Assembly (NCBI GenBank): GCA_905182985.1
Contig: CAJJDN010000068.1
Span: 23,453-87,452 of the forward strand
Length of the DNA: 64,000 nucleotides
Reading direction: 5' to 3'
DNA from: Paramecium sonneborni
Lineage: Eukaryota > Ciliophora > Oligohymenophorea > Peniculida > Parameciidae
The notes below the pieces were generated by a model. It made no database searches, was not told the origin of the DNA, and was given only the letters and a program-made list of their open reading frames with translations. Each line of letters starts with the position of its first letter. The stretch's first letter is position 1. Shown one piece after another: positions 13,808-25,380 of the stretch. The position numbers were made by a program, and so were the translations under genes.

Positions 13808-15428
13808 TCATCTTAACTTTGATTTTAATTTAGCTTGATAATCTAAATTCTCTTTCTATACTTTTTCTAATAATTATGATTTCTCTAAAACCTTCATTCT
13901 TAATCGATCTACTTCTCTCTCTTAAAGTTCAAATTTACTAGTTAATTCGTTCATTGTTATATTTTTTATTTTAGCTTCCTCAGCATATTTTTGTAATTTT
14001 TTATGCTGACCAGCCAAACTTTGATAATTGTCTGTTTATTTAGATAAATCATTTATCAAACTCTCATTCTACTATTTTAATATATTTATTTCTCCTTCTT
14101 TTACTTATAATGATTCTAACAATTCTTCCTAATTTTGATTCTTTCCATTCATACTCATTAATTCTTTCAATTAAACTTATAATCTATATATCTAATCATC
14201 CCTCTATTTTATTACATTGTTCAATCTACTACATTCTTCTCCCAACAAATTAGTTTTGCATTCTAATTCTCGAAAATTCTTTCCAAAATTTTACTATTAT
14301 TCTTGATGCTAATTTTCTAATTTTTAATTCACTAATTTTAATGATTAATTCTATTCCTTATATCCTACTAATTCTTATTCCAAAAATTCTATCAACATCT
14401 ATTTTGATTTATGTATATCATTCACTTCTAATTGATGATTCTTTTCTTCATTCTCAAAATTTGTCTCCAATCTTTTTATTAAACTTTGTTCTCTTATCTA
14501 CTACTATTATAACAAACAAATTTATTCTTATGACTTACCATACATACCAGTCAATTCATTAATTTTAGATTATAATTATTCCTTATTCTAACAATAATTC
14601 TGTTACAAATGTTCAAAATCATTTTCTACTAATTTTATTTTATTTGTAAGTATAGTTTCATTTTATTTCTTTTAATCTGCTCTTTCTTTTACTTTATCTA
14701 ATTCATTACTTAATCCTTAATTTTATTCTCTTTAACAACCTAATTTACTTTTCAATTCATTAACATGTTATTCCTATGAGGTTATTATTGCTTGCTATTT
14801 CAGTAATGTAAACTCTTAATCTTTTGACTAACAATCAAATTATTAAATTGCTTATGATAGCTTCTCCTCTAAAACATTATTACTCTTCTTTAAATTTATT
14901 AATTGCCTTTCCTAATTTATTAAATTAATTAATTTACCATCACTTAAACTAAATTTTGATTCTTATTATCAGAACTTGATAATGATGTTAAATTTTATTA
15001 AAGACGAGTAATTTCTTATTTTGCTTAAAGTTATTCTTATTTAATAGCTTATCTTTGTTTTGATTCTTACTATTCCATCTAAAATTTCATTGTTGCAACA
15101 TCTTATTTCCAATTCAAATCCATAGATCTGATAGTTTCATTATGGGTTTTTTCTTGCAATTCGTATTTTTATTTATGATAATCTACTTAATTCTAATTAT
15201 AAATAAAAATATATTATACTTTAAGATCTTTATTTTCAATTGCTATTTTTGGATCTTATTCAATAATAAATTAAGGTTCCTAGGCCTTTACCTTTAATTA
15301 TTAATTTTCATATTATAATCTATCTATTTCTTTAATAAAGGTTTCTAAATCTTAAATTTAATTGTTGGTTTTATTATTATTATTTATATTAGTAGTCTAA
15401 GATGATGTTTTATTTTATTAATATAATA

Positions 15429-15484
<56 letters not shown>

Positions 15485-15768
15485 TACTATTATGACTATT
15501 ACTATAATAATAATTATTATTATTACTATTACTATAATTATTATTATTATTACTATTATAATTACTATTATAATAACTATTATTATTATTATTACTATTA
15601 CTATTGTTATTATTATATTGAGGATTATGATTATGATTATGATTATAGATTTAGTGTATTAGATTTAATAAATGAAAATGATTTAAGATCTTATTTATAA
15701 TCTAATTTATTTTCTCTTTTATCAATAGAGTTATGTGATGATAAGGGTTATCTGGGTGCTGTATTCAT
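13808..15768 (-). CDS. Long coiled-coil protein with poly-Gln tract, about 635 aa
   Basis: Minus-strand frame from ATG 15768 to TGA 13808, with inferred introns of 27 and 26 nt. After about 50 residues comes a tract of roughly 75 residues that is almost only Gln with scattered Leu, coded mainly by TAA and TAG (plus-strand repeat 15420-15640). The remainder is heptad-rich: dozens of Leu/Glu/Lys/Gln repeats, typical of a structural coiled-coil protein of basal bodies, cortex or cilia. No motor, kinase or membrane segment. Under the standard code this gene disappears completely and its antisense looks like a poly-Ile ORF, an artefact. Function unknown. Confidence 0.75.
15420..15640. repeat. ATT/TAA trinucleotide microsatellite coding for poly-Gln
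   Basis: Near-perfect ATT repeats (about 15427-15480) followed by imperfect ATT/ACT/ATA repeats. On the minus strand they read TAA and TAG codons, that is Gln under the ciliate code, inside the coiled-coil gene 13808-15768. TTA interruptions give the scattered Leu residues. Such tracts are prone to length change. Confidence 0.9.
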
Positions 15769-15841
15769 ATGATTAATAATTAACGGATAAAAATAATTAT
15801 AAATTTTAATGTGAAATAATCATTATAAAGTTAATTAGGGC

Positions 15842-16302
15842 TCATTCATTTCCTTTTAACTAGAAAATAGTAAAAAAATAGAATTACGTCCATTTATTTC
15901 CACAAATAGGATTGTTTTTATTGGCACAAATATACTGAATAATGATTTCCTTTTCATTCTTATCAGTTTTAAGAAAATAGATAGCTTCATCATAATTACA
16001 TCTAAATAGGATGTAATTAATTACTTATTACAAATAACTCTTTTTCTAGGCATGGATGGATCAAGTATAAGTGTATTATCTGTAATATCAATGGCTTTGG
16101 CTGCCTAATAATCTTTTTTAAGCAAGAGAGCTTCTTTATTATATGACTTATCAATTTTGACTTCGATAATACCATTATCTCCACATTCCTAATTTCTACA
16201 TTTAAATTGCAATATTTCAGTGTTATCTCCATCATGATATGGTTTAAGAAGATTCTTACATTTGGGACAGAATCGCCAGCCATTATAATTTTTGACTTCC
16301 AT
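15842..16302 (-). CDS. RPB9: RNA polymerase II subunit RPB9, about 145 aa
   Basis: One 23-nt intron (16002-16024). The N-terminal zinc ribbon reads RFCPKCKNLL ... FKCRNQECG, the linker contains DPSMPR as in RPB9 proteins, and the C-terminal ribbon reads ICNKCNYDEAIYFLKT ... YICANKNNPICGNKWT. RPB9 is a small core subunit acting in start-site choice, elongation and proofreading with TFIIS. Unusual points: the second cysteine pairs are spaced CX4C and CX7C instead of the usual CX2C, and about 15 residues follow the normal terminal WT. Start 16302 was chosen because the first cysteine pair normally lies a few residues in. It diverges from calcineurin A with only 20 bp between start codons. Confidence 0.88.
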
Positions 16303-16322
16303 AATTTTAGTTAAAATAATTA

Positions 16323-17821
16323 ATGGATTTATTATAAGACCCAAAAGGGGATAGATAAGTAAATACAATTCCAACACCTCCACATAGACCTTTAAGTGAA
16401 GAGTTGCTATTCATAAATGAAAAACCTAATTGGAAATTATTAAAAGATCACCTTTTTAAAGAGGGAAGAATAACTAAAAACTAGATTATGAAAATTGTAG
16501 AAATGTGCAATTATTATTTAAAAAATGAAGGTAATGTAATTTATGTGGATGATCCTCTTACTGTTGTAGGAGATATTCATGGACAATATTATGATTTAAT
16601 CAAAGTCTTAGAAATGGGAGGTGATCCAGAACAAGGCAAATATGTATGAATATTTGAATATTTATATGTTTTTTTAGGTGATTATGTAGACAGAGGGTCC
16701 TTTTCAATAGAAGTAGTTGTGTTATTATATGCAATGAAGATCTATTATCCTACCAGAGTATTTCTTCTTAGAGGAAATCATGAATGTAAATAACTAACCA
16801 GCTACTTCAATTTTAGAGATGAATGTCTCTATAAATATGATCAAGAAGTCTATGAAGCTATCATGTCATCTTTTGATAATATGCCTTTAGTGGCATTGAT
16901 AAATAACAAATTCTTATGTTTACATGGTGGCATATCTCCTGATTTAAAATCAGTATAAATAGAATCATAATAATTAAGTTAGCTGATGTTGAAAGAATAG
17001 ATAGATTTAGAGAACCACCAAAGGCAGGACTTTTTTGTGATATTTTATGGGCTGATCCAGTTGAAAATGATGAACTTTATGATGAAATTCATTATAGAGG
17101 CAACGATACAAGAGGTTGCAGTTGGTTTTTTGGTGAAAAAGCTGTCTAACCATTACTAGATAACAATAAGTTCATTTGTTTAATAAGAGCTCATGAAGCT
17201 TAATTAGAAGGATATAGATTATATAAATACAATGAAAAAATAAAAGAGTTTCCTTAAGTATTAACTATATTTAGTGCTCCTAATTATTGCGATGTTTATA
17301 ATAATAAAGCAGCAATCTTAAAATTCGAAAATTGCACTCTTAATATCTCTCAATTTGGTTATTCTTCACATCCTTATTTACTTCCTCATTTTTTAGATAT
17401 ATTTTCATGGTCCATACCATTTGTAACAGAAAAAGTAACTGAGATGCTTAATTATGTATTATAACCAAGGCCTGGTGAGAAAATAGACGATTCAGAGGAT
17501 GATTAAGTTATCATAAATTAGCAACCTATAGGATAATAGTTAGGTAATAGTCGTCCCTTAGGAAAATTTTAACAAATAACTAAGAAATAAATAGATATTA
17601 CAAAATCAAAAATATCTTTTGTTTCTAAAATGATGAAAATGTAAACTGTACTTAGGTAGGAAAGAGAAAATATCATAAAACTTAAAGGATTATGTCCTGA
17701 TAAACGTATTCCAAGAGGAGTTTTACTGTAAGGAGCTGAAGGAATTAAAGACGCACTTGAACATTTTAATACAACTAGAGCTGCAGATAGAATTAATGAG
17801 AAATGGCCAGAAACTAAATGA
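16323..17821 (+). CDS. Calcineurin A (PP2B catalytic subunit), 482 aa
   Basis: PPP-family signatures in order: [33 protein letters not shown], the FSAPNYCD loop, and a C-terminal segment [11 protein letters not shown] matching the calcineurin autoinhibitory region (family form: DRINERMP). Together with the helix [14 protein letters not shown] expected to bind calcineurin B, this identifies a Ca2+/calmodulin-regulated Ser/Thr phosphatase. One ordinary 26-nt intron lies at about 16957-16982. A second interruption cannot be spliced in frame: between Y of QGKY and the GDYVDRG block is a 24-bp insert, 16641-16664, with TGA. Removing exactly these 24 bp gives 483 codons and the family sequence KYVFLGDY. 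Otherwise the gene would be broken. Confidence 0.92.
16641..16664 (+). other. 24-bp in-frame insert with TGA, flanked by TATG copies
   Basis: The segment starts TATGTATGAA and is followed by another TATG, so it could be removed between two TA (or TATG) copies, restoring the conserved YVFLGDY. The only GT...AG intron available (16644-16677, 34 nt) would shift the frame and delete three conserved residues. Excision between TA dinucleotides is how Paramecium IESs are removed, but 24 bp is below the usual minimum of about 26 bp and the ends match the IES end consensus poorly. Retained IES-like element, non-canonical intron or sequence error are all possible. Confidence 0.5.
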
Positions 17822-18009
17822 TTATCTACATTATATTTAATAATGAATGAAAAAACCATTTACAAATATAAAATCTTAACTACAAAACTTCCTGGAGTAG
17901 ATTCAAATGCTAAAGTATACAAAGGAATTAATACCCTTAAATATTAATTTTATTAATTTAAAATTTAAATTTATTATATACTACAAATAATAAAAAACTT
18001 GCAATAAAA

Positions 18010-18801
18010 ATGCTTTCAAAATAGAATATTCTTAATAACTAATATCTGATGGAAGGTTTTTGAAGAGAATTATCAATGATGCAAAAATTAAAAGGAAATT
18101 CTCTGGTTCGTTTCTTAGCCACTTTTGAATAATTAAATAATTATTAATAATTTAAGAATTTTTGTGAAGATGGAGATCTTAGAACTTATCTTAAAATATT
18201 AAAATAATTATCTGAAGTTGAAGCTGTTCATTTATTAATAGGCATCTTAAATGGTTTTATTGAATTATTCTAATAAGGAATTATTCATAAAGATTTGAAA
18301 CCCACTAATATTCTTGTTTACAAAAAAACTTTTAAATTAATTAGAAGGTAATTTTAATTATAATTAGATTTCATATTTGCCAAGTGTATTTTTAATTTCT
18401 AAACATATTGGAACTCCACTATATGACTTCATAAATCTTAATGAGAGAAAGATATATATTTAATTTCATTTCAATAAACTAAACTAGTAAATGCGATAAA
18501 TGGTCACTTGGATGCATTTTCTATGAATGCCTACATAGGAGAACTCTTTGGACCAAAAATTCTGTGTAGTATACTCAAATCTTTATTATTATATAATTTT
18601 TTTAATTATGTTATTTATTCCATATACTCTAATTACTTAATACAATTTTTAAAATAAACAATTTAATTTCCTTCTTAAATATTTATGGAAGCTAAAAACT
18701 TTATATTAAAATGGCTTGCAATTGAAGAAGAGAAATTATAGAATGGAATGATCTGTGTAGACATTTACTAGTAAATAGAAGTTTAAAGATATTTTAGGTG
18801 A
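18010..18801 (+). pseudogene. Decayed protein kinase gene
   Basis: Fragments of a Ser/Thr kinase in order but in different frames, with TGA stops that no GT...AG intron removes: a glycine-loop region ended early by TGA, then CEDGDLRTYLK, IIHKDLKPTNILV (catalytic loop), a degraded DFG/activation segment (SKHIGTPLYDF), KCDKWSLGCIFYECL, and EAKNFILKW near the C-lobe. The DFG motif is not recognisable. The pattern matches the ULK/NEK-like kinases abundant in Paramecium; a related live gene is at 32459. Whole-genome duplications make such remnants common in this group. Confidence 0.75.
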
Positions 18802-19022
18802 TATAATCAATAAGGAGGCATAAGTTCAATTCATTATTAATAAAATAAGATAAATTATAGATATTAAATAAATTGATTTGGTGAAAATATTTAAGAAACT
18901 CTAAATTTAAAAGTATTAATTCTTTTTTATATTTCTATGGAAACTATTATAATTTTTTGAAATGAGAATTTCATAGTTGAAATAATAATTAAATAATAAA
19001 AATGAAATATTAGAATTTGATA

Positions 19023-20540
19023 TCATGAATTTCTTCTCCACTGCGTCGCTGTTCGCTAAGAATAGAGGTCTTAATTTTTTGATATCATTTGATTAAAAGT
19101 CATTTTCTCAATTGATTACTTAAACTTTTAGCATTATTCAAGATCTGGTTAAATTATTTATTTTGCAGCCTCAATTACAGGATTTAATACAAAATTATTA
19201 TTACATATTGAATTAACGTTTCTGGTTGGATCAATAAATCTACTTCTTCTAAAGTTTTGAAAACTTTATAAATTCTTTTTCATTTCTTAATTTTCTTCTT
19301 TTAACTTTACATTTTAAATTTTTAAGTTATGTATAACTACTTGTAAACTCTCTATGTTACTTTAATAATCTTTTATTATTTTATCCTAATGAATTTCAAA
19401 ATCAATCATTTCTTAATTTTATTTTTATAAATCCTATTAGGATTGATTTTTTTCAATAATTTTTGGTTATAAAATTGACGATTACACATTGTCACATTTG
19501 TCTACTGATGATTCTTTTTACTTGGTTTAATATTCTTACATTAATTTATTAGCCTTTATGATCATTTGATCTTTGATCTTTCTATTTTATTTGGCCTCCT
19601 CATCTTAATTTTAAATTCTTAAACTGTTTTCTCTCTCAAATGTTCTATGTTTTATTTCATATTGGAAGGTTTAAGATATTTTTTTTTGATCTTCTTTTTA
19701 AAATGAATCACATATCTCTGATTACTTATCGTATTCTGTAAATTACTTCTCTTTAAAGAAATTGTTTAATTAAGTAAATTAATCAGGGTATGTTTTCATA
19801 GGTTTTAAAATACTTTCCAAATTTTGAGTTACTGTTTAGAAAGTCTAACATAATTCTTCTCTTTAGTTCCAATCCTATTAGAATTATGAATATTTTAAAA
19901 AAATTATATCCTCAAGTTTGTTCTTTTTCTAGGTCAAATTTTTGAATTCAAATTACCCATTTTTGGATTTAAAATTCTAATAACTATAATTGAGTTGTTC
20001 TAAATCAGTTTCTAAGATTTCCAAATAATATAAACTATTTTTAGGATGTTTTAATTAATGTAAGTCAATTTGAAATGTTACTTCTTTAATCTAAAAATCA
20101 CTATCTTAAATTTCAAGAATAAATTTGATTTATTCGCTTTTGGAATCTAAATGGATTAATTATTATTCATTAAAATTGATTATTCTTTATTTTGACCCAT
20201 ATTAATAATAAAGTATTTAATTTAATTATATGTGTTCTTTTTAAGTTTTGCAATTCACAACTAAATTAAGACAATCAAACTTATCCACTAAATTTGTCTA
20301 TTATGAAAGTTTTCTATGCACTTTTTCTTGAATATTTTGTGAATTTTGATACCAATATTCTATAATTTTTTGATTTTTCACCTCAATTTAGAAATGTGCA
20401 ATATCATCTTATAAATTATTATTTTTGATTATTTTAGTCTCTGTTTCATTTAAATATTTCCAAAAGAGTACTGAATTTAAAAGTTCTTAAGCATTATCCA
20501 CCTTCAATTGAAAATTATAGATACCCTTTTTATTGCTCAT
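19023..20540 (-). CDS. Coiled-coil protein, 505 aa, single exon
   Basis: An unbroken minus-strand frame of 505 codons from ATG 20540 to TGA 19023, without introns. The product is rich in Lys, Glu, Gln, Asn and Leu, with long heptad regions (for example VIHNLKIQNVKLKEENQEM). There is no signal peptide or membrane helix. A short segment near the C terminus, RSRFIDPTRNVNSIC, looks more ordered. No family recognised; a cytoskeletal or cortical scaffold is only a guess. The absence of introns over 1.5 kb is mildly unusual for this window. Confidence 0.75.
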
Positions 20541-20723
20541 AAAAATAATTAAAATCTTGAAAAATAATAATACTCCTTAAATTACATAATTTAAATATTT
20601 CTATTAATTTATATAGAAGAGAAAGATATATATAAAAATATTTAAGTAAATAACAAAATATTTTTTATAGATAAAAATTGAATAAATTGATTCTTATCAC
20701 ATAATTAAATAATATTTTAATAT

Positions 20724-21021
20724 TCATTAGGCTTATTTTTTTGCTTCTTTTGCTATTTTTTTTTATTCTTCTTTAGTTTTCAATAATTTAAAAGATTCTT
20801 GATTAAGTTTTGCTTTTGCCATCATTTATTCTTCAATATTTTTATTAATGGTTTTGGTGATTTTAGTTTTTTCTTCTGTAACCATTTTGTTATATAAAGT
20901 TTAAGGTTTGTTCTTTTTGATTTTATGTTCTATTTAAGATGAAATAAATACTAGGTTAATCTGTTTTGTTTGATTTATTAGTTTTTTTATTTCCTGATTT
21001 TTTGAGTAATTTTTAAGCCAT
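20724..21021 (-). CDS. UPF0390 (LYDG10/C19orf53)-like basic protein, 91 aa
   Basis: One 22-nt intron gives 92 codons. The protein is very basic and lysine-rich. The middle-to-end part, INKNIEEQMMAKAK followed by FKLLK, aligns by eye with the conserved KKIEHDVVMKA...LLK block of the UPF0390/LYDG10 family, and the start MAQK plus a Lys-rich N terminus also agrees. Members are small nucleolar-type proteins of unknown role. The match is short, so another small basic protein is possible. It diverges from the trichocyst gene with 29 bp between start codons. Confidence 0.55.
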
Positions 21022-21050
21022 AATAAAATTCGTTTTTAATTAATAAATAA

Positions 21051-22262
21051 ATGAAAATTTTAGTGCTTTGTTTAATAGCATTGGTAATAGCAGATAAATT
21101 TGATCAATTTAGAGCATTTGATGAAGATGAATTTGGTAGAACATTGATTGATACATTATAAATGTAAATGAGTACAGGTGAACCAATAGCTCGTTTTATA
21201 GAAATAATGAGAAATCTTGAAACATCAATAGAAAATGAATAAAAGGAAGATGATAAAGCTAATAATGAATATTAAAATTAATGCACAGAAGATATTAAAG
21301 TTTTATAATAAGAAAGTGCTAATTTAGAAAGAAGAACAGTTGAAATATAATCAATTTTAGATGAATTAGAACCATTAAGATCATATAAATAAGGTTAAGC
21401 AGATGCTAAGAATGCATGGAAAGTAGAAACAGAAAAAAAATTAGCTGATTTAGTAAAGAAGAGAGAAACAGAAAAAGCTGAATTTGATAAAAAAGTAGAA
21501 GAACATGATTATGCAACATTTGTTATTGAAACAGTTAGAAGAATGTTTTCAGATAAAAGTTAAAGTTTCTTATAATTAAATAATGAATCATAATGGTAAA
21601 AAGTTAGAGATTATTTTATAAATGCATCTGAATAAGCAAGTATTTATATAAATATTAATAAACTTAGAGAAATTTGAAATTAAAAAGAGTTATTCTAAAA
21701 TATTTAATGTTTTAGCTGAAATAGCAAGTTCAGCATAATCTGAAGATTTCTAAAATTCACCTACAGTTAATAAAATAGTAAATTTATGTGATCTTATGTT
21801 AAAATAAATAGACGATAGTAAAGCATTAGAAACAAAGGCTGAATAAAAGAGATTAAATATGTTTATATTAGAAAAAGGTAATTTTGATAAAGATTTAACT
21901 AATTTAAATAATGCTCTTGCTTAATTAACAGCTGCTATTTTAGGTTTAGATAACAGAATCTAAGATTAAAAAAGAGATTTGACTGATTATAATGCTAGAT
22001 TAGCTGCTAAAAATAAATAAAGTGAAGATAGAGGAGGTGAATGTAGAGAAAAAGCTTATAATTATTAATTAATTAGAGAAAAAAGGTAATATATTTGTTC
22101 ATTTATTATTTTAGAGAATAAAAAAGATAATTAGTCTCATAAATTATTGGTGCTTTCTCTGCTAATTAAAGAGATTTTGCAGAATATGTTAAATTAAGAG
22201 GATAAGCTGGAGATTTTAGAGGCAAAAACTTCTAAATTCTTGGTAATCCAACTGAAGATTGA
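21051..22262 (+). CDS. Trichocyst matrix protein (TMP), 384 aa
   Basis: Introns 21640-21667 and 22086-22114 give 385 codons. It starts with a clear signal peptide (MKILVLCLIALVIA), then an acidic FRAFDEDEF segment and long amphipathic helices rich in Ala, Glu, Lys and Leu with a few cysteines (NQCTED, GGECREKA, LCDLML). This is the layout of Paramecium trichocyst matrix proteins: precursors that are sorted to regulated secretory granules, cleaved, and crystallise into the spindle-shaped trichocyst core. Family members come as large multigene sets, so the exact subfamily cannot be given. This gene is the strongest single pointer to Paramecium. Confidence 0.85.
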
Positions 22263-22396
22263 ATATCATTTATTTTTCAAATAAATAATAAATAATTATA
22301 TATATAAATTTAATTTATTAAAAGTTCCAGAATTTCTAAAATCTCGATAAAGTAATAAATTCTGTTTTGATTATATGATTAATTTATGATTTAAAG

Positions 22397-22818
22397 ATGA
22401 AAAATCATTATAATACTTTAGGACTCTAAAGAGATGCCGAATAATAACAAATTAAAGAGGCTTATCATAAACTAGCATTAGAATGGCATCCAGTATTTTT
22501 ATATTATTTAAACTAAGTTAGGATAAGAATGTAAACAATAGGACGTAAGCTATTGTTTAATTTTAGCAGATTAGTGAAGCTTATAACACTTTATCCAAAT
22601 AAGAATCAAAAAAAATATATGATTATAATCTAGATAGAAGAGAAATTATCAGAAATTAAAAAATAAGATTACAAGAGTAAGAAATGAAATTATACAATTA
22701 ATTGTCTAAAGAATTTCATTTATCTGATACTTATCTAACAAAAGACGAACAAGATACTATAAACAAGTTTATTAATAGAATGGATAAGTCAAGTAAAAGG
22801 ATTAAAAAAAAATAATGA
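22397..22818 (+). CDS. J-domain (DnaJ/Hsp40) protein, 130 aa
   Basis: The N terminus reads HYNTLGLQRDAEQQQIKEAY, then WHPDKN with the HPD motif intact, then a helix ISEAYNTLSKQESKKIYD. A 29-nt intron falls between the P and D codons of HPD; splicing restores the motif, a strong confirmation. The J domain stimulates Hsp70 ATPase. After it there are only about 60 charged residues, with no Gly/Phe region, zinc finger or C-terminal substrate domain, so it is a class C (type III) J protein, probably cytosolic or nuclear. Confidence 0.88.
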
Positions 22819-23167
22819 ATTTTATTATAATAAAGAAATATTGCTATATTATTTTTATAATTTATAATCATAAATATTATAATCATAAATTTTAATAATT
22901 TGTTTCATGATAAAATTTATTAAATTGTTTTGAAAATAAAGGTTATTAATGATGATCTACTAAGAATCCTTTATTTATAAATTTATCATATATTTTATAA
23001 ATAAACTAAATTACATGACAAAAATCATAAAATATATTGATTTTGTTTATCTATAAAGAGATAATTTTAATATATTATGTCTGCTAAGATTTTTTTATTA
23101 ATTTCAATACTCAACTAATGAAATCATCAAGAAAATTTTAATTTTATTTTAATGATTCCTAAATTTT

Positions 23168-23359
23168 ATGAAATTAGAATCTCCTATTTAGAAAATATCA
23201 GAAGTCATTAAAAATTAGGAATGCAGATACAATGAAAAGTTGATAGACATTAGACTTAGTATTTTATAATTGAAATAGTAGTTTGATATAAAAATAATCT
23301 AAAAAAATTTAAGAACGTATTAAAGAAAGGATAGAAAACTAATAGTAACATAAAAATGA
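23168..23359 (+). CDS. Possible small protein, 63 aa
   Basis: A 64-codon frame under the TGA-only code, with an amphipathic, Lys/Gln/Ile-rich sequence (LIDIRLSILQLKQQF). It is the only candidate in the 589-bp interval 22819-23407 between the J-domain gene and the end of the Myb gene; the rest of that interval is AT-rich with no coding-like frame. It may be chance. Confidence 0.25.
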
Positions 23360-23407
23360 TAATAAAATATTTTTAATGATATATATAATTTAATACATTT
23401 AAATATA

Positions 23408-25150
23408 TCATTAATCAAGTGATTGTAATGAGTCGTAAAAGGGTTAATTTTATTTTTCATTAGTTCTTTTTTTAATCCAAGAATTTAGTAAATTATTAGA
23501 TTTTAGAAATTCTAAATTGGTATTCTAAATAAAATAAAAAATAATTACGAATTATTATTGCTTTAACTACTCACTTTACATTAAATCAATAGGATTTTAT
23601 TGTGGAGTTTACCACATATTTTATTATGGTAGAGGTTATGAAGGTTAAACACTTGGAGACATTTCTGGATAAGGACTACGAATAAGTAATGGAGACATTC
23701 CCATATATCCATTATTATTGTTATTGTACATATACATTGCCTATGCAGGTGTATAAACCATAGGAGTTTAATTTATTTATGGAAAAGGAGATATTAAGTT
23801 ATAATTTGATGGATAATTTTTAAAATACTATCCCATTAACATTTAAACAGGAGTTTATTATATTTATTATGGAATTTCTTCTTAATATGGACGAAATCCT
23901 TAATATAGTACTTAATTTTATTGTTATTAAATTGGAGACATTTGAACTTGTTTTAATCTAAATTAATCATTCTTCAATTCTTCTATTTATTATAATTGTG
24001 GTTAGAAATAATAAGACAATGTATTTGGTGTTGATAAATCTCTCTTATTATTTTCATTTAATGAAAGTTATGGAATTTAATATTATTATTATTATGAAAG
24101 TATTTTTTATTATTAATCAAGTTAGAAGGATGATTATTCCAATAATTAATCTTCATTTTATTTTACTTATTCTTATTTTAATCTAACAATAGGTTGCTAA
24201 TATTCTTATTTTTATTATTATTCTTCTTATTGTTATTATTTAACTTTAATATCTTTTTATTTAGATTTTTAATTGATTTGTACTTTTTACGATTACTAAA
24301 CGACAGGATCAGGACCAATATTAAGAAAATCCTTAATTTATGAACTAATCTTTCTTTTTTTTGTTTATATTTCTTAATTTAGAATAGGAGGTGTTTCTTA
24401 AGGTTTTTCTTTAATTTTATCTCTAAGATTGAATTTCTATTTAGCTTATCTGGAATATTATGTTCTAATTTATGGTTCTTCTTTAATAGGTTCTTATTCT
24501 TCTTATTCTATATTTTATTTATTCAAATATTCTTTAATAGCTTATAATTCTTCAATATCATCATCTTCTTCATCTTTATATATTTTCTAAATTAAACTTT
24601 TGAATCTAATAAAAATAATTATATTGAGTAGTACCTATTTTTAACTTAATTTTCAGTTCTACCATCTAATAAAGTAGATATAAGTGACCATCTCTTACCA
24701 TTTTTAACAACTGTATTAAGTAATTAAAGATCTTCTTACTGACTCCAATTAGTTCTATTTTGATAAAAATAAATAATATTACTTTTTAAGTTTAGGATTT
24801 AAATAATTCATCCATCTTTCTCTAACTTATTTAGGTGTTCTAATAAATTGTCCATTATTTTGATTATACAATTCTAATGCAATATGTGTCCATATATGTT
24901 TTTCATCTTGTTCACTATATATAAATATTAAATAAACTCACTGCATAAGTGATTTAATAATTTCATCTTCTTCTGGATCCCAATTAATACTCTTAGAAAC
25001 AGGATTGATTAATGTAATCCATCTTTATTTGAGTGTAATTTCATCAATTTAAAGAATTGAAGCCAATTATATCCATTCCTCTTAATTTGGGTTAATGGTC
25101 TTTTTGTTTTTGAGTTAAAAGAATTTACCCAATATCCATATAAACATCAT
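23408..25150 (-). CDS. Myb-repeat (SANT) DNA-binding protein, about 544 aa
   Basis: Three Myb-like repeats near the N terminus: a degenerate one (EEWIQLASILQ...LKQRWITLINP), INWDPEEDEIIKSL...IWTHIALEL...QVRERWMNYLNP, and TNWSQQEDLQLLNTVVKNGKRWSLISTLL...ENQVKNRF. Four introns (27, 28, 29 and 24 nt) give 545 codons. After an acidic linker (DEEDDDIEEL) the C-terminal two-thirds is Gln/Pro/Tyr-rich and low complexity, typical of transactivation regions. It is likely a nuclear transcription factor of the R2R3/3R class. The start is uncertain: the open frame extends upstream of the twin ATG at 25150/25147 to about 25205 without another ATG. Confidence 0.82.
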
Positions 25151-25380
25151 CTTACATTATTTGTCCCATTTACGTTTAATCCCTGCCTTCTCTTCAGACA
25201 ATAATCTATATATATATATATATCATTTTAGTAACTTTTAAGCAATAGACTCGAAATGTTTACTATTTGGATTTATAAAATTCTCTTTTATTTTGAATTA
25301 GTTACGGAAAGGGAAAGGAAGTTCTGCATTTTTCAATGTACCCAACTCTTATAAAAAGTCATGAAACATTTAATTAATTA

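Noticed and set aside
15402..15662. Plus-strand ORF of almost pure Ile/Thr
   Set aside because: It is the antisense of the TAA/TAG poly-Gln tract in the coiled-coil gene 13808-15768, so it is a composition artefact.
16189..16383. Longer RPB9 start upstream (ATG 16383)
   Set aside because: It would add hydrophobic residues foreign to RPB9 and overlap the start of calcineurin A; 16302 fits the family.
25206..25222. TA dinucleotide run as an IES or element
   Set aside because: Simple TA repeats are common in this DNA and do not interrupt a conserved frame.
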